This document shows, one piece after another, positions 40,569 to 49,315 of a stretch of DNA of 64,000 nucleotides. The stretch is from Kitasatospora gansuensis (lineage in GTDB: Bacteria; Actinomycetota; Actinomycetes; Streptomycetales; Streptomycetaceae): assembly GCF_014203705.1 (NCBI RefSeq), contig NZ_JACHJR010000001.1, positions 496,001 through 560,000 on the forward strand, written 5' to 3'. Positions within the stretch are counted from its first letter, which is position 1. Every line of letters starts with the position of its first letter. The position numbers were made by a program, and so were the translations under genes. The notes beneath the pieces are model-generated. The model saw only the letters and a program-made list of their open reading frames with translations, was not told where the DNA came from and made no database searches.

Positions 40569-42152
40569 ATGTCAAACAATCGCGGCGCCAGCGAGGTCGC
40601 TTCCGACCTTTTTGACGCGTTCAGACAAACTACTCTTCGCTACCCGGATCACCCGGCGCTCATCCACCAAGGACGCGCCGTGAGTTATCGCCGGCTCAAC
40701 GAGCTGGCGCACACGCTTGCCGCACGGCTGGGAGCCAATCCCGGCGTGGTCGCGGTACACGCGACACACACACCGGAAACGCTCGTCGGGCTGCTCGGCG
40801 TACTCGCGGCCGAAGGGGTCTACTGCCCCGTCGATCCGGCATTCCCGCCGCAACGGCAGCAGGCGATGCTGTCGGCGGTCGACTGCCGGACCGTGCTCGG
40901 CGCCGATCCCGGATTGGCATCCCAACTCGGGTTGAAATACCTGGAGTCGGACCATCTCGGGGTGGATTCGACAGAACCGGACCAGTCGGCGGAACTCACC
41001 GCGGGCCCACCCTCGGCCGACCCGACGGATCATCAGAATCCGTTAGCCATGGGCCAATTGGAAACAGACCCCGACATACCGGCCTACATCCTCTTCACCT
41101 CGGGCTCCACCGGACAGCCGAAGCCCGTCGTCACTCCCCGCCGGGCCATCTCCACCACCGTCCACTCGCTGCGCGAGCTGTTCGGTCTGACGCCCGCGGA
41201 CCGGGTCCTCCAGTTCGCCTCGCTGAACTGGGACACCTGCTTCGAGGAGATCCTGCCCACCCTCACCACGGGGGCCGCCCTGGTCCTCGACGCCGAGGCG
41301 CACTCGGGCTCGTTCCCCCGCTTCCTGCGGATGGTCGAACGGGAGCGGATCACCGTCCTCGACCTGCCGACCGCCTTCTGGCACGAGCTGGTGCTCCACC
41401 TCACCGAGGACCAACTGCCGTTACCCGCCTGCCTCCGGCTGCTGATCATCGGTGGCGAGGCCGCGAGTCCGGCGCGGCTGGACGACTGGAGCCGCCTGGA
41501 CACCGGGCGGATCCGGCTGCTCAACACCTACGGCTGCACCGAGACCACCCTGATCACCCACGCCGTCGACCTGCACGGCCCCGAGGCACCCTCCCCCGGT
41601 TGGAGCTGGGACGGCGGCACCCGGGCGCCGATCGGCCGCGCCCTCCCGCACGTCATCGAACAGATCAGCGAGCAGGGCGAGTTGATGATCGGCGGGCCCG
41701 CGCTCGCGCTCGGCTACCTCGGGCTGCCCGAGGCCACCGAAGCCAGGTTCACCGTCGTCGACGGCGAGCGCCGGTTCCGGACCGGCGACCGGGTGAGCAG
41801 CGCACCCGACGGCGTGCTCACCCACCAGGGCCGGCTGGACCACGAGATCAAGGTGCGCGGCATCCGGGTCGACCCGGCCGAGGTCGAGGCCCACCTCACC
41901 AGCCATCCCGGGGTGCAGGCGGCGGCCGTGGTGGGGACCACGCTGGCCGGCCGCTCCGCGCTGGTCGCCTACATCGTGCCGCGCACCCCCGCCACGGCCG
42001 GGACCCTGGACACCGACGTCCGGTCCTATCTGCACGGGCGGGTGCCCGGCCATCTGGTGCCGAGCCGGATCACCGTGGTCCCCCAACTCGTCCTCACCGC
42101 AAGCGGAAAGGTCGACCGCGCAGGCTCGCACCTGCGGCACGCAACGCACTGA
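40569..42152 (+). CDS. Free-standing NRPS adenylation domain (amino acid activating)
   Basis: A 527-residue adenylation enzyme with core motifs A3 (LFTSGSTGQPKPV, ~175), A5 (NTYGCTETT, ~319), A7/A8 (FRTGDRV; GRLDHEIKVRGIRVDPAEVE) and A10 (ASGKVDRAG, catalytic Lys514). No condensation or carrier domain is attached; it should load the carrier encoded next. A4 reads LNWDTCFEEI with Asp at the amino-group position, so an amino acid substrate is likely; side-chain specificity is unclear. Two in-frame TTA codons (41043-41045 and 41421-41423) suggest bldA control. I start at ATG 40569 (GGGGCGG site); ATGs at 40500 and 40536 are possible. Confidence 0.9.
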   Translation: MSNNRGASEVASDLFDAFRQTTLRYPDHPALIHQGRAVSYRRLNELAHTLAARLGANPGVVAVHATHTPETLVGLLGVLAAEGVYCPVDPAFPPQRQQAMLSAVDCRTVLGADPGLASQLGLKYLESDHLGVDSTEPDQSAELTAGPPSADPTDHQNPLAMGQLETDPDIPAYILFTSGSTGQPKPVVTPRRAISTTVHSLRELFGLTPADRVLQFASLNWDTCFEEILPTLTTGAALVLDAEAHSGSFPRFLRMVERERITVLDLPTAFWHELVLHLTEDQLPLPACLRLLIIGGEAASPARLDDWSRLDTGRIRLLNTYGCTETTLITHAVDLHGPEAPSPGWSWDGGTRAPIGRALPHVIEQISEQGELMIGGPALALGYLGLPEATEARFTVVDGERRFRTGDRVSSAPDGVLTHQGRLDHEIKVRGIRVDPAEVEAHLTSHPGVQAAAVVGTTLAGRSALVAYIVPRTPATAGTLDTDVRSYLHGRVPGHLVPSRITVVPQLVLTASGKVDRAGSHLRHATH

Positions 42153-42185
42153 CCCAGCCCACTGACAGGTCAAAGGAGACCCTCG

Positions 42186-42482
42186 ATGAGCGTTGACACC
42201 ACCACTTCCGCCGGCTCCGGCGGCAGACCCACCAGCGCGGACGCCACAGCCGACGTCGAGGCGGCCGACGTCGAGAGCGTGGTGGCGATCTTCCGTCGGG
42301 TACTGGAGAGCACCGAGGTCGCGCCGGACTCCGACTTCTTCCTGCTCGGCGGCGACTCGCTGATCGCGACCCGGGTGCTGAGCGCGATCGCCCGCGGCCA
42401 CGGCGTCGAGCTGACCTTCGACGACTTTGTGCTCGCGCCCACCCCGCAGGGTCTCGCCGAGCAGATCGCCGCTGCCCGATGA
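42186..42482 (+). CDS. Free-standing peptidyl/acyl carrier protein
   Basis: A 98-residue carrier protein with a Thr/Ala/Gly-rich N-terminal tail (~1-25) and the four-helix core. The phosphopantetheine Ser is Ser58 in FFLLGGDSLIATR. A strong ribosome site (AAAGGAG) precedes ATG 42186. It is probably loaded by the upstream adenylation enzyme and carries the substrate for the following flavoenzyme; the FAD oxidase start overlaps its stop (ATGA). It is the only carrier in the cluster. Confidence 0.93.
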   Translation: MSVDTTTSAGSGGRPTSADATADVEAADVESVVAIFRRVLESTEVAPDSDFFLLGGDSLIATRVLSAIARGHGVELTFDDFVLAPTPQGLAEQIAAAR

Positions 42483-43810
42483 CCCACACCCGCAGCGCCG
42501 TCGTGGTCGGCGCCGGACTGGCCGGGCTCACGGCCGCGACCGGGCTGGCGGACCACGGGATCGAGGTCACCGTCCTGGAGGCCCGCGACCGGGTCGGCGG
42601 CCGCACCCACGGCCGCCAGGTCGCGCCGACCGCCTGGATCGACGCCGGCGCCGCCTACCTGGGCAACCGGCACACCGAACTGCACGCCCTGATGGCTGAG
42701 TTGGGTCTCAAGACCACCCCGACCACGATGCAGGGCGCCAGCCGCTTCGCGCTCGGCGCCGAGCACGCCACCCGGGACGGGCGGTTCCCGCCGCTCAACG
42801 CCGTGGCCCTCGGCGACCTGTTCGAGCTGCTGGACGAACTCGCCGCCACCGTAAGGACCGAGGCCCCCTGGCTCACCCCGGACGCCGAGCGGCTGGACAC
42901 CCTGACCGCCGCCGAGTGGGCCGAGCAGCACCTGACCCATCCGGACGCCCGGCTGTTCTTCCCGCTCTTCCTGGGCGAGATGATGGCCGCCGACCCGGCC
43001 GACGTCTCCGTCCTGCACATGGCGTTCTACCTGCGCTCGGGCGGCGGCCTCCGCTACCTCAACGCCTTCGAGGGCGGTGCCCAGCAGGACCGGATCACCG
43101 GTGGCGCCCACCAGGCCTGCGAGCTGCTGGCCGGGCGGCTCGGTGCTCGGGTACGGCTCGGCGAACCGGTCCTGACGGTCCATCAGGACCGGGACGGCGT
43201 CACCGTCCGTACGCCGCACGGCGAACACCGGGCCGACGTGGTGGTGATGGCGCTGCCACCGCTGCTGGCCGACGCCGTCGACTACCGGCCCGCCCTGCCG
43301 GTCCGCCGGGCGAGCGGGCGGACCGCCCGCGGCTGCGCGGTCAAGGTGAACCTGGTCTACCCCGAACCGGTCTGGCGCGACCACGGCCTCTCCGGCTGGT
43401 CGGTCAACGCCGAGGGCCCGCTGCTGTCCACGGTGGACGACTCCCCGGCCGAGGGCGGGGTCGGCGTGCTGACCGGCTTCGTCACGGGCGCCGAGGCACA
43501 CCGGTACGCGGCGCTGCCGCCGGAGCAGCAGCGCTCGACGGCGGTCGGGCAGGCCGCCCGGCTGTTCCCGATGCTGCCGGAACCGATCGGCTTCCGGCTC
43601 ACCGACTGGGTCAACGAGCAGTACAGCCAGGGCTGTTACGCCGCCCTGCTCGGGCCGGGCGACTGGCTCGAGCTCGGCCCGACGCTGACCACACCGCACC
43701 ACCGGGTGCACTGGGCCGGCACCGAGACCAGCACCGAGTACTTCGGGCTGATGGAAGGCGCGATCCGCTCCGGCCACCGCGTGGTCGCGGAGATCCTCGC
43801 CCACCGCTAG
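42479..43810 (+). CDS. Flavin amine oxidase family protein of the biosynthetic cluster
   Basis: A 443-residue MAO-type flavoprotein: FAD motif SAVVVGAGLAGLTAATGL at the N-terminus, the GGRTHGR motif near residue 41, and the C-terminal FAD motif HWAGTETSTEYFGLMEGAI. No signal peptide, so cytoplasmic, unlike the Tat-exported oxidase at 27973. Translationally coupled to the carrier protein, so it may oxidise a carrier-bound aminoacyl group, or a free amine product of the cluster (inference). The next gene is 137 bases away. Confidence 0.9.
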   Translation: MTHTRSAVVVGAGLAGLTAATGLADHGIEVTVLEARDRVGGRTHGRQVAPTAWIDAGAAYLGNRHTELHALMAELGLKTTPTTMQGASRFALGAEHATRDGRFPPLNAVALGDLFELLDELAATVRTEAPWLTPDAERLDTLTAAEWAEQHLTHPDARLFFPLFLGEMMAADPADVSVLHMAFYLRSGGGLRYLNAFEGGAQQDRITGGAHQACELLAGRLGARVRLGEPVLTVHQDRDGVTVRTPHGEHRADVVVMALPPLLADAVDYRPALPVRRASGRTARGCAVKVNLVYPEPVWRDHGLSGWSVNAEGPLLSTVDDSPAEGGVGVLTGFVTGAEAHRYAALPPEQQRSTAVGQAARLFPMLPEPIGFRLTDWVNEQYSQGCYAALLGPGDWLELGPTLTTPHHRVHWAGTETSTEYFGLMEGAIRSGHRVVAEILAHR

Positions 43811-43947
43811 GAACCACCTGAAGAACACCCGCAGAGCAGCCTCACCCGAACCACCCCGTTCTGCTGAGAGCCAGACCTCATCGACCAGTTCACCCGGCAG
43901 TCGTTCCACAAGAACGCACGCCGGGCGACTCGCACCGGGAGACCGCC

Positions 43948-45654
43948 ATGAGCGATCAGAGTTCCATCGCACCCCTCGCCGCCCGGCAGCAGCTGATGAC
44001 CGAACCCACCCTCGGGGCCGGCAACTTCCTGGACCACGCCATCGCGGTCAACCCCAATCGCGCGGTGCCGTTCGCCTACAGCCACCACACCGACCACCGC
44101 GGCGGCGTCGTACTGCGCGGCCACAGCCTGCTCGACCTCGCCGCCCTGCGCGACCGCTACGCCAAGTGGTACTGGGCGAACGGCGTCCGCCCCGGCGAGC
44201 CGGTCGGCGTGGTCGTCGGCGAGGGCCTGGAGCCACTGCTGCACTTCTTCGCACTGACCGCGCTGGGCGCCGTGCCCGCCCTGATCAACGACGCCATGCG
44301 GCACGACGTGATGGTCCGCTACCTCAACCACGTGGGCGTGGTCGGCATCGTCGCGGACGACCCCACCCGGCTCGCCGCGGCCTACCGGGAGGACCCGCGC
44401 TCGCGCCCGCGCTTCATCGCCATGGCGGCCGAGATCCAGGCCTTCGACGACGGCTCGGCCGAGCTCCCCGAGGTCTACCCGTACCGGCACGCGGCCGAGG
44501 ACGTGGTCGCGCTGATCCACTCCTCGGGCACCACCGGCACGCCGAAGTCCACCATGCTGGCGCACCGTCAGTTCTGGGACGGCAAGCAGCCGCGGATGGT
44601 GCGCTTCCCGGCCGAGTCGTACGACCGGCTGATGTCACTGATGCCGCACACCCACGCGGGCGGGCTGAGCTACTTCCTCACCGCCACCCTGCTCGGTCTG
44701 CCGACCGTGGTGATGTCGGACTGGCGGCGGACGGTGGTGGAGCCCGTGATGCGGGCCTTCCAGCCGACCATGGTCGCCTCCTTCCCGCGCACCTTCGTCG
44801 AGTTGGCCACTGGCGAGCTGCCGGTCGAGGGTGCGGCCAAGGTGCACTCCTGGTTCAACACCGGTGACAGCGCGCACTACGGGCACATCCGCCGCCTGGT
44901 CCAGCTCGGCGAGCGGCCGGCCGGGCTGATCAAGCCCTGGCTGCTGCCGAGCGAGGCGGCCGACCAACCGGCCCTGGCCGGTTCGCAGTTCATCGACGGC
45001 CTGGGCTCCTCCGAGATGGGCATGGCGCTGTTCGGCCAGGTCACCTCACCGGAGAGCACCCGCAACGACCGGTGCGTCGGCAAGCCGCTCGAAGTGGTGC
45101 TCAGAGCCGCCGTCCTGAACGAGGACGGCGAGGAACTCCCGGACGGCACGGTCGGGATGCTCGGCGTGGTCACCCCGTCCCGGACCCCCGGTTACTGGAA
45201 CAACCCGAAGCTCACCGGCACCTTCGAGCTGGCCGGCTACTGGCTCACCGGTGACCTGGCCCGCCGGGACGCCGAAGGCCGGTTCTACCACCTCGACCGC
45301 ACGGTGGACGTGATCGACACCGCGAACGGCCCGGTCTACAGCCTGCCGATCGAGGAAGTGCTGCTGGCCGACTGCGGTGAGCTGGTGCAGGACTGCTCGG
45401 TGATCGGCCTGCCCGGGGCACCCGGCCAGGGCCAACGGCCGTACGCCGTCGTCCGGTTGCAGGCCGAGGCCGCGCAGAGCACCGCCGAGGAGATCCAGGA
45501 GGCCGCCAACAAGGCGCTCGCCGGGGCCGGTCTCACCGGGCTCGCCGGGGTGAGCATCGCCCGGACGCCGGAGGACTTCCCGCTCGGGCCCACCGGCAAG
45601 GTGCTCAAGCGCGAACTTCGGACCCGCTTCGCCACGCTCCTCACCGGCCGGTAG
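43948..45654 (+). CDS. AMP-forming acyl-CoA ligase-like enzyme
   Basis: A 568-residue ANL-superfamily enzyme with the P-loop LIHSSGTTGTPKSTML (~190), WLTGDLARRDAEGRFYHLDR (~433) and the C-terminal catalytic Lys in GPTGKVLKREL. It resembles fatty acid/aromatic acyl-CoA ligases more than NRPS A domains, so it likely activates a carboxylic acid. The C-terminal subdomain is present. It is the second of four AMP-forming enzymes in this cluster. Confidence 0.88.
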   Translation: MSDQSSIAPLAARQQLMTEPTLGAGNFLDHAIAVNPNRAVPFAYSHHTDHRGGVVLRGHSLLDLAALRDRYAKWYWANGVRPGEPVGVVVGEGLEPLLHFFALTALGAVPALINDAMRHDVMVRYLNHVGVVGIVADDPTRLAAAYREDPRSRPRFIAMAAEIQAFDDGSAELPEVYPYRHAAEDVVALIHSSGTTGTPKSTMLAHRQFWDGKQPRMVRFPAESYDRLMSLMPHTHAGGLSYFLTATLLGLPTVVMSDWRRTVVEPVMRAFQPTMVASFPRTFVELATGELPVEGAAKVHSWFNTGDSAHYGHIRRLVQLGERPAGLIKPWLLPSEAADQPALAGSQFIDGLGSSEMGMALFGQVTSPESTRNDRCVGKPLEVVLRAAVLNEDGEELPDGTVGMLGVVTPSRTPGYWNNPKLTGTFELAGYWLTGDLARRDAEGRFYHLDRTVDVIDTANGPVYSLPIEEVLLADCGELVQDCSVIGLPGAPGQGQRPYAVVRLQAEAAQSTAEEIQEAANKALAGAGLTGLAGVSIARTPEDFPLGPTGKVLKRELRTRFATLLTGR

Positions 45655-45661
45655 ACCCGTG

Positions 45662-47092
45662 ATGGGTCTCCAGCCGATCCGGCAGCCGTACCAGTACGTA
45701 CGGACCGCGCTGGCCGAGCCGGACTGGCGTCGGCTGCCGGGCTGGCGCGACGTCACGGCGCGGCAGTGGCGGGACGCGCAGTGGCAGCGGGCGCACTGTG
45801 TGAAGAACATCCGGCAGCTGCGGGCGGTGGCCGGCGAGCTGCTCACCGACCGGTTCTACGAGGAACTGGCCGCCGACCAGGCCCAGTTCGCCATGATGTC
45901 GATGCTGCTTCCGCCGCAGATGCTCAACACCATGGCGCCGTACGCCCCGACCGATCCGGAGTCCTTCACCGAGGCGTTCTTCGCCGACCCGGTCCGCCGC
46001 TACATGCTGCCCGTACGCGCGGACCGGCACCCGCGGTGGCCGAGCCACCCGAAGTCCGAACGGGACTCGCTGCACGAGGCCGAGATGTGGGTGGTGGAGG
46101 GCCTGACGCACCGTTATCCCACCAAGGTGCTGGCCGAGTTGGTCTCCACCTGCCCGCAGTACTGCGGGCACTGCACCCGGATGGACCTGGTCGGCAACTC
46201 CACCCCGCAGGTCAGCAAGACCAGACTGGTGCTCCGGCCGGCCGACCGGCAGGAGCAGATCCTCGACTACCTCAAGCGCACCCCGGCCGTCCGCGACGTG
46301 GTGGTCTCCGGCGGCGACCTGGCCAACGTGCCCTGGCCCCAACTGGAGTCTTTCCTCGTCCAGTTGCTGGAACTCGGCTCGGTGCGCGACATCCGGCTGG
46401 CCAGCAAGGCGGTGGTCGGCCTGCCGCAGCACTGGCTGCAGCCGCAGGTGCTCGACGGTCTCGGCCGGGTGGCGGCGGTCGCGGCCCGGCGCTCGGTCAA
46501 CCTCGCCGTGCACACCCACGCCAACCACGTGCAGTCGGTCACCCCGCTGGTCGCGGAGGCGGCCCGGGCGCTGCTGGACGCGGGCGTCCGGGACGTCCGC
46601 AACCAGGGCGTGCTGATGCGCGGCGTGAACGCCACCCCCGAGGACCTGCTCGACCTCTGCTTCGCCCTCCAGGGCGAGGCGAACATCCTGCCCTACTACT
46701 TCTACCTGTGCGACATGATCCCCAACTCCGAGCACTGGCGCACCTCGATGCACGAGGCCCAGCGGCTCCAGGAGGCGATCATGGGCTACCTGCCCGGCTA
46801 CGCCACCCCCCGGATCGTCTGCGACGTACCGGACGTCGGAAAGCGCTGGGTGCACCAGGCGGTGGCCTACGACCGGCTCCGCGGCATCTCGTACTGGACG
46901 AAGAACTACCGCACCGAACTCGAGGTCCGCCAGGCCGAAGACGCCGGCCTCGACGCCCCGCTCGACCGGCGCCACCCCTACTACGACCCGCTGGACACCC
47001 TCCCCGAACCCGGCCGCGGCTGGTGGTCCGGGCAGCCCGGCGGGTCGTGCTCCCGAACCTCCGGAAGGACCCTCGGTGAACCCAACTCCTGA
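45662..47092 (+). CDS. Radical SAM aminomutase, lysine 2,3-aminomutase (KamA) family
   Basis: A 476-residue KamA-type enzyme. The [4Fe-4S] cysteines are Cys164, Cys168 and Cys171 (CPQYCGHC), followed by Arg173, the position that binds the substrate carboxylate in lysine 2,3-aminomutase. Lys394 (CDVPDVGK) is the PLP lysine, and Asp351 (YLCDM) and Asp388 correspond to the two aspartates that hold the lysine side-chain ammonium. A basic amino acid such as lysine is therefore the likely substrate, giving a beta-amino acid (beta-lysine). The final ~50 residues are not typical. GTG 45659 precedes ATG 45662; the end overlaps the ATP-grasp start by 17 bases. Confidence 0.9.
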   Translation: MGLQPIRQPYQYVRTALAEPDWRRLPGWRDVTARQWRDAQWQRAHCVKNIRQLRAVAGELLTDRFYEELAADQAQFAMMSMLLPPQMLNTMAPYAPTDPESFTEAFFADPVRRYMLPVRADRHPRWPSHPKSERDSLHEAEMWVVEGLTHRYPTKVLAELVSTCPQYCGHCTRMDLVGNSTPQVSKTRLVLRPADRQEQILDYLKRTPAVRDVVVSGGDLANVPWPQLESFLVQLLELGSVRDIRLASKAVVGLPQHWLQPQVLDGLGRVAAVAARRSVNLAVHTHANHVQSVTPLVAEAARALLDAGVRDVRNQGVLMRGVNATPEDLLDLCFALQGEANILPYYFYLCDMIPNSEHWRTSMHEAQRLQEAIMGYLPGYATPRIVCDVPDVGKRWVHQAVAYDRLRGISYWTKNYRTELEVRQAEDAGLDAPLDRRHPYYDPLDTLPEPGRGWWSGQPGGSCSRTSGRTLGEPNS

Positions 47093-48095
47093 GAACGACA
47101 CCGGCCCGCTGCGCCGGATGTGCTGGATCTTCCCCGACCGGGAGTCCACCCGGACGGGCGCGATGTGGAAGCACTACTTCTGGGACCTCTACGAGGAGGT
47201 CGCCGAGCAGCAGGGGATGAGCTGGACCAGGCACTCCCCCGACGCGGTGACGGTGGACGGCACGGTGCGCGGTGCGCCCCGGGTGTACGTGGACGACGAA
47301 CTGGTCAGCCCGCACGACACCTTGTTCGTCACCGCGCTCTACTCGCTGCCCTACCAGTCGATGGACATCTTCAACCAGTACGCGCTGTACGCGGTGCTCG
47401 AGGAGGCCGGTTTCTACCTGCCCTTCCCGCCGAAGGTGTCGCTGATCGGCAACGACAAGCTGGCCACCCTGCTGCACCTGAACGGCTCCCCGGTGCCCCC
47501 GATCCCCTCGATCCGGATCGGCAGCGGCCGGGACGTCGGCAAGCACCTCTACGAGGTGGCGCTGACGAACATGACCTACCCGGCCATCGTCAAACCGGCC
47601 GGGTGGTGCGGTGGCGGCGGGATCAACCTGGCCCGCAGCTCCGAGGACATCCGGGGCCTGGCCAGCCTGGCCCAGGGCGGCGACACCACACTGGTGGTGC
47701 AGCCCTACCTGGGCGACGGCACGGTGGACTACCGGGTGTACGTCATCGACGGCAAGCCGTACGCCGTGCTGAAGCGGACCCCGGAGGACGGCTCGCCGGT
47801 GGCCAACGCCAGCCGGGGCGGCACCATGGAGTTCGCCGAGATCCCGGCCGAACTGGCCGAGGCCACCGCCTGGTTCGCCGAGCGGCTGCCGATCCCGTTC
47901 TTCTGCGTCGACTTCCTGCACGACGGCGAGCGGTTCTGGCTCTCCGAGCTCGAGCCCGACGGTGTGATCGCCCCGGACCTGGACGATCCGGACCGGACCA
48001 TCCAACGCGGCATCACCCGGGCCCGGTTCGCCGCCTACCGGGACGCCCACGCCAAGTGGTGGGCCAACAGCAGCGCAGAGGCGGGCACGATATGA
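47076..48095 (+). CDS. ATP-grasp ligase
   Basis: A 339-residue ATP-grasp protein of the RimK/glutathione synthetase-like group. The ATP site is built from KVSLIGNDKLATL, AIVKPAGWCGGGGINLAR and VVQPYLGDGTVDYRVYVIDG; the metal site is FFCVDFLHDGERFWLSELEPDG, with Asp/Glu in the expected places. ATP-grasp enzymes join a carboxylate (as acyl phosphate) to an amine. It overlaps the aminomutase gene and precedes a ligase (ATGA), so it plausibly couples the beta-amino acid to another piece. Confidence 0.9.
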   Translation: MNPTPENDTGPLRRMCWIFPDRESTRTGAMWKHYFWDLYEEVAEQQGMSWTRHSPDAVTVDGTVRGAPRVYVDDELVSPHDTLFVTALYSLPYQSMDIFNQYALYAVLEEAGFYLPFPPKVSLIGNDKLATLLHLNGSPVPPIPSIRIGSGRDVGKHLYEVALTNMTYPAIVKPAGWCGGGGINLARSSEDIRGLASLAQGGDTTLVVQPYLGDGTVDYRVYVIDGKPYAVLKRTPEDGSPVANASRGGTMEFAEIPAELAEATAWFAERLPIPFFCVDFLHDGERFWLSELEPDGVIAPDLDDPDRTIQRGITRARFAAYRDAHAKWWANSSAEAGTI

Positions 48096-49315
48096 CCGAC
48101 TTCTCGCTCACCCCGGAGGCGGCCGAGCCGCAGCTCCGGGTCGCCCGGCAGTCGCTCGAACTGCTGCGGAGCGTCCCCGAGTTGGCGCCTCGCTACGCCG
48201 ACCTCGGCCGGCTGCGCACGCTCGGCGACCTTGCCGCGCTGCCGCCGATGATGAAGGACGACCTCAACATCGCCCTGGCGCACCTGGAGCCCAAGGCCGA
48301 GGTCGGTGCCACCTGGCTGTTCCAGAGCGGCGGCAGCACCGGCGCGCCCAAGGTCGGCTACGCGCCCACCGGCTTCTACATGGCCGGGGTGTACGCGCGC
48401 TGGCGGCCGCTGGAGCGCGACGACGTCTTCGTCAACGCCTGGGGTGCGGGCCGGATGTGGGGCGCGCACTTCCTCGCCGCCGCGCTGGCCGACCTGTCCG
48501 GCTGCCAGGTGATCGCGGTGGGCTCGGTCACCAAGGACGAGTACGCCGACTGGCTGGCCTTCTTCGCGACCCGCAGGGTGACCGCGATCGGCGGGACGCC
48601 GAGCGTGCTGCGCCTGTGGTTCGCGAACGCCAGGGCCGCCGGGGTGAAGCTGCCGGCCCTGCGCAAGGTGCTCTGGCTCGGCGAGGCCTGGCAGCCCCAA
48701 CTGGACGAGGACATGGCCGCGGTGGCGCCGGAGGCACGCCGCTGGGGCATGTTCGGCAGCACCGAGACCTGGGTGGTCGGCACCAACACGCCGGACTGCC
48801 CGGCCGACACCTTCCACACCCTGCCCGAGCAGCTGGTGCACGTCGACCCGGACGGACTGCTGGACTTCACCACCCTCAACCCGGAGATGCTCAACCCGGT
48901 GCTGCGCTACCGGACCGGCGACGCCGGGGAGTTGGTGTCCTGCCCGTGCGGCCGGCCGGGCCGGGCGATGCGGGTGCTCGGCCGCCGGGACAGCGTGGTG
49001 CAGGTGCGCGGCCTGGGGCTGCACGTGGACGAGATCATCGGCCGGGTGGAGCGGGAGCCGGGGGTGACCCGGGCTCAGATCCTGCTCACCCAGCAACAGG
49101 GCCGGGCCACCGGGGTCGACCTGCTGCTGCTCACCGGCGGCGGCGCGACACCCGACGTCGACCGGATCCGCACCGAACTGCTCTCCGCCACCTTCACGTT
49201 GAGCACCGCGTTCCAGCACGACCCGGAGTCCTTCCGGGTCCGCGAGGTCGACGCGCTGATCAGCAACGACCGGACCGGCAAGACCGCCAACCTCGTCGTC
49301 CGGGAGGACTCGTGA
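48092..49315 (+). CDS. PaaK-like AMP-forming ligase 1
   Basis: A 407-residue phenylacetate-CoA ligase-like enzyme: P-loop FQSGGSTGAPKVGYAP, an acyl-adenylate segment LGEAWQPQLDEDMAAVAPEA, MFGSTETWVVG, YRTGDAGELVSCPCG and the C-terminal Lys in NDRTGKTANLV. Such enzymes activate small, often aromatic or alpha-oxo, acids. Translation is coupled to the ATP-grasp gene upstream (ATGA) and to the MFS gene downstream (GTGA). Confidence 0.87.
   Translation: MTDFSLTPEAAEPQLRVARQSLELLRSVPELAPRYADLGRLRTLGDLAALPPMMKDDLNIALAHLEPKAEVGATWLFQSGGSTGAPKVGYAPTGFYMAGVYARWRPLERDDVFVNAWGAGRMWGAHFLAAALADLSGCQVIAVGSVTKDEYADWLAFFATRRVTAIGGTPSVLRLWFANARAAGVKLPALRKVLWLGEAWQPQLDEDMAAVAPEARRWGMFGSTETWVVGTNTPDCPADTFHTLPEQLVHVDPDGLLDFTTLNPEMLNPVLRYRTGDAGELVSCPCGRPGRAMRVLGRRDSVVQVRGLGLHVDEIIGRVEREPGVTRAQILLTQQQGRATGVDLLLLTGGGATPDVDRIRTELLSATFTLSTAFQHDPESFRVREVDALISNDRTGKTANLVVREDS

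Noticed and set aside
40569..42152. Assigning an exact amino acid to the adenylation domain
   Set aside because: The binding-pocket residues I can place (Asp-Thr-Glu start) do not match a code I know with confidence.
45662..47092. Naming the cluster product as a streptothricin or negamycin relative because of the predicted beta-lysine
   Set aside because: The other hallmark genes of those pathways (NRPS modules for the lysine chain, hydroxylase or N-N bond forming enzymes) are absent here.
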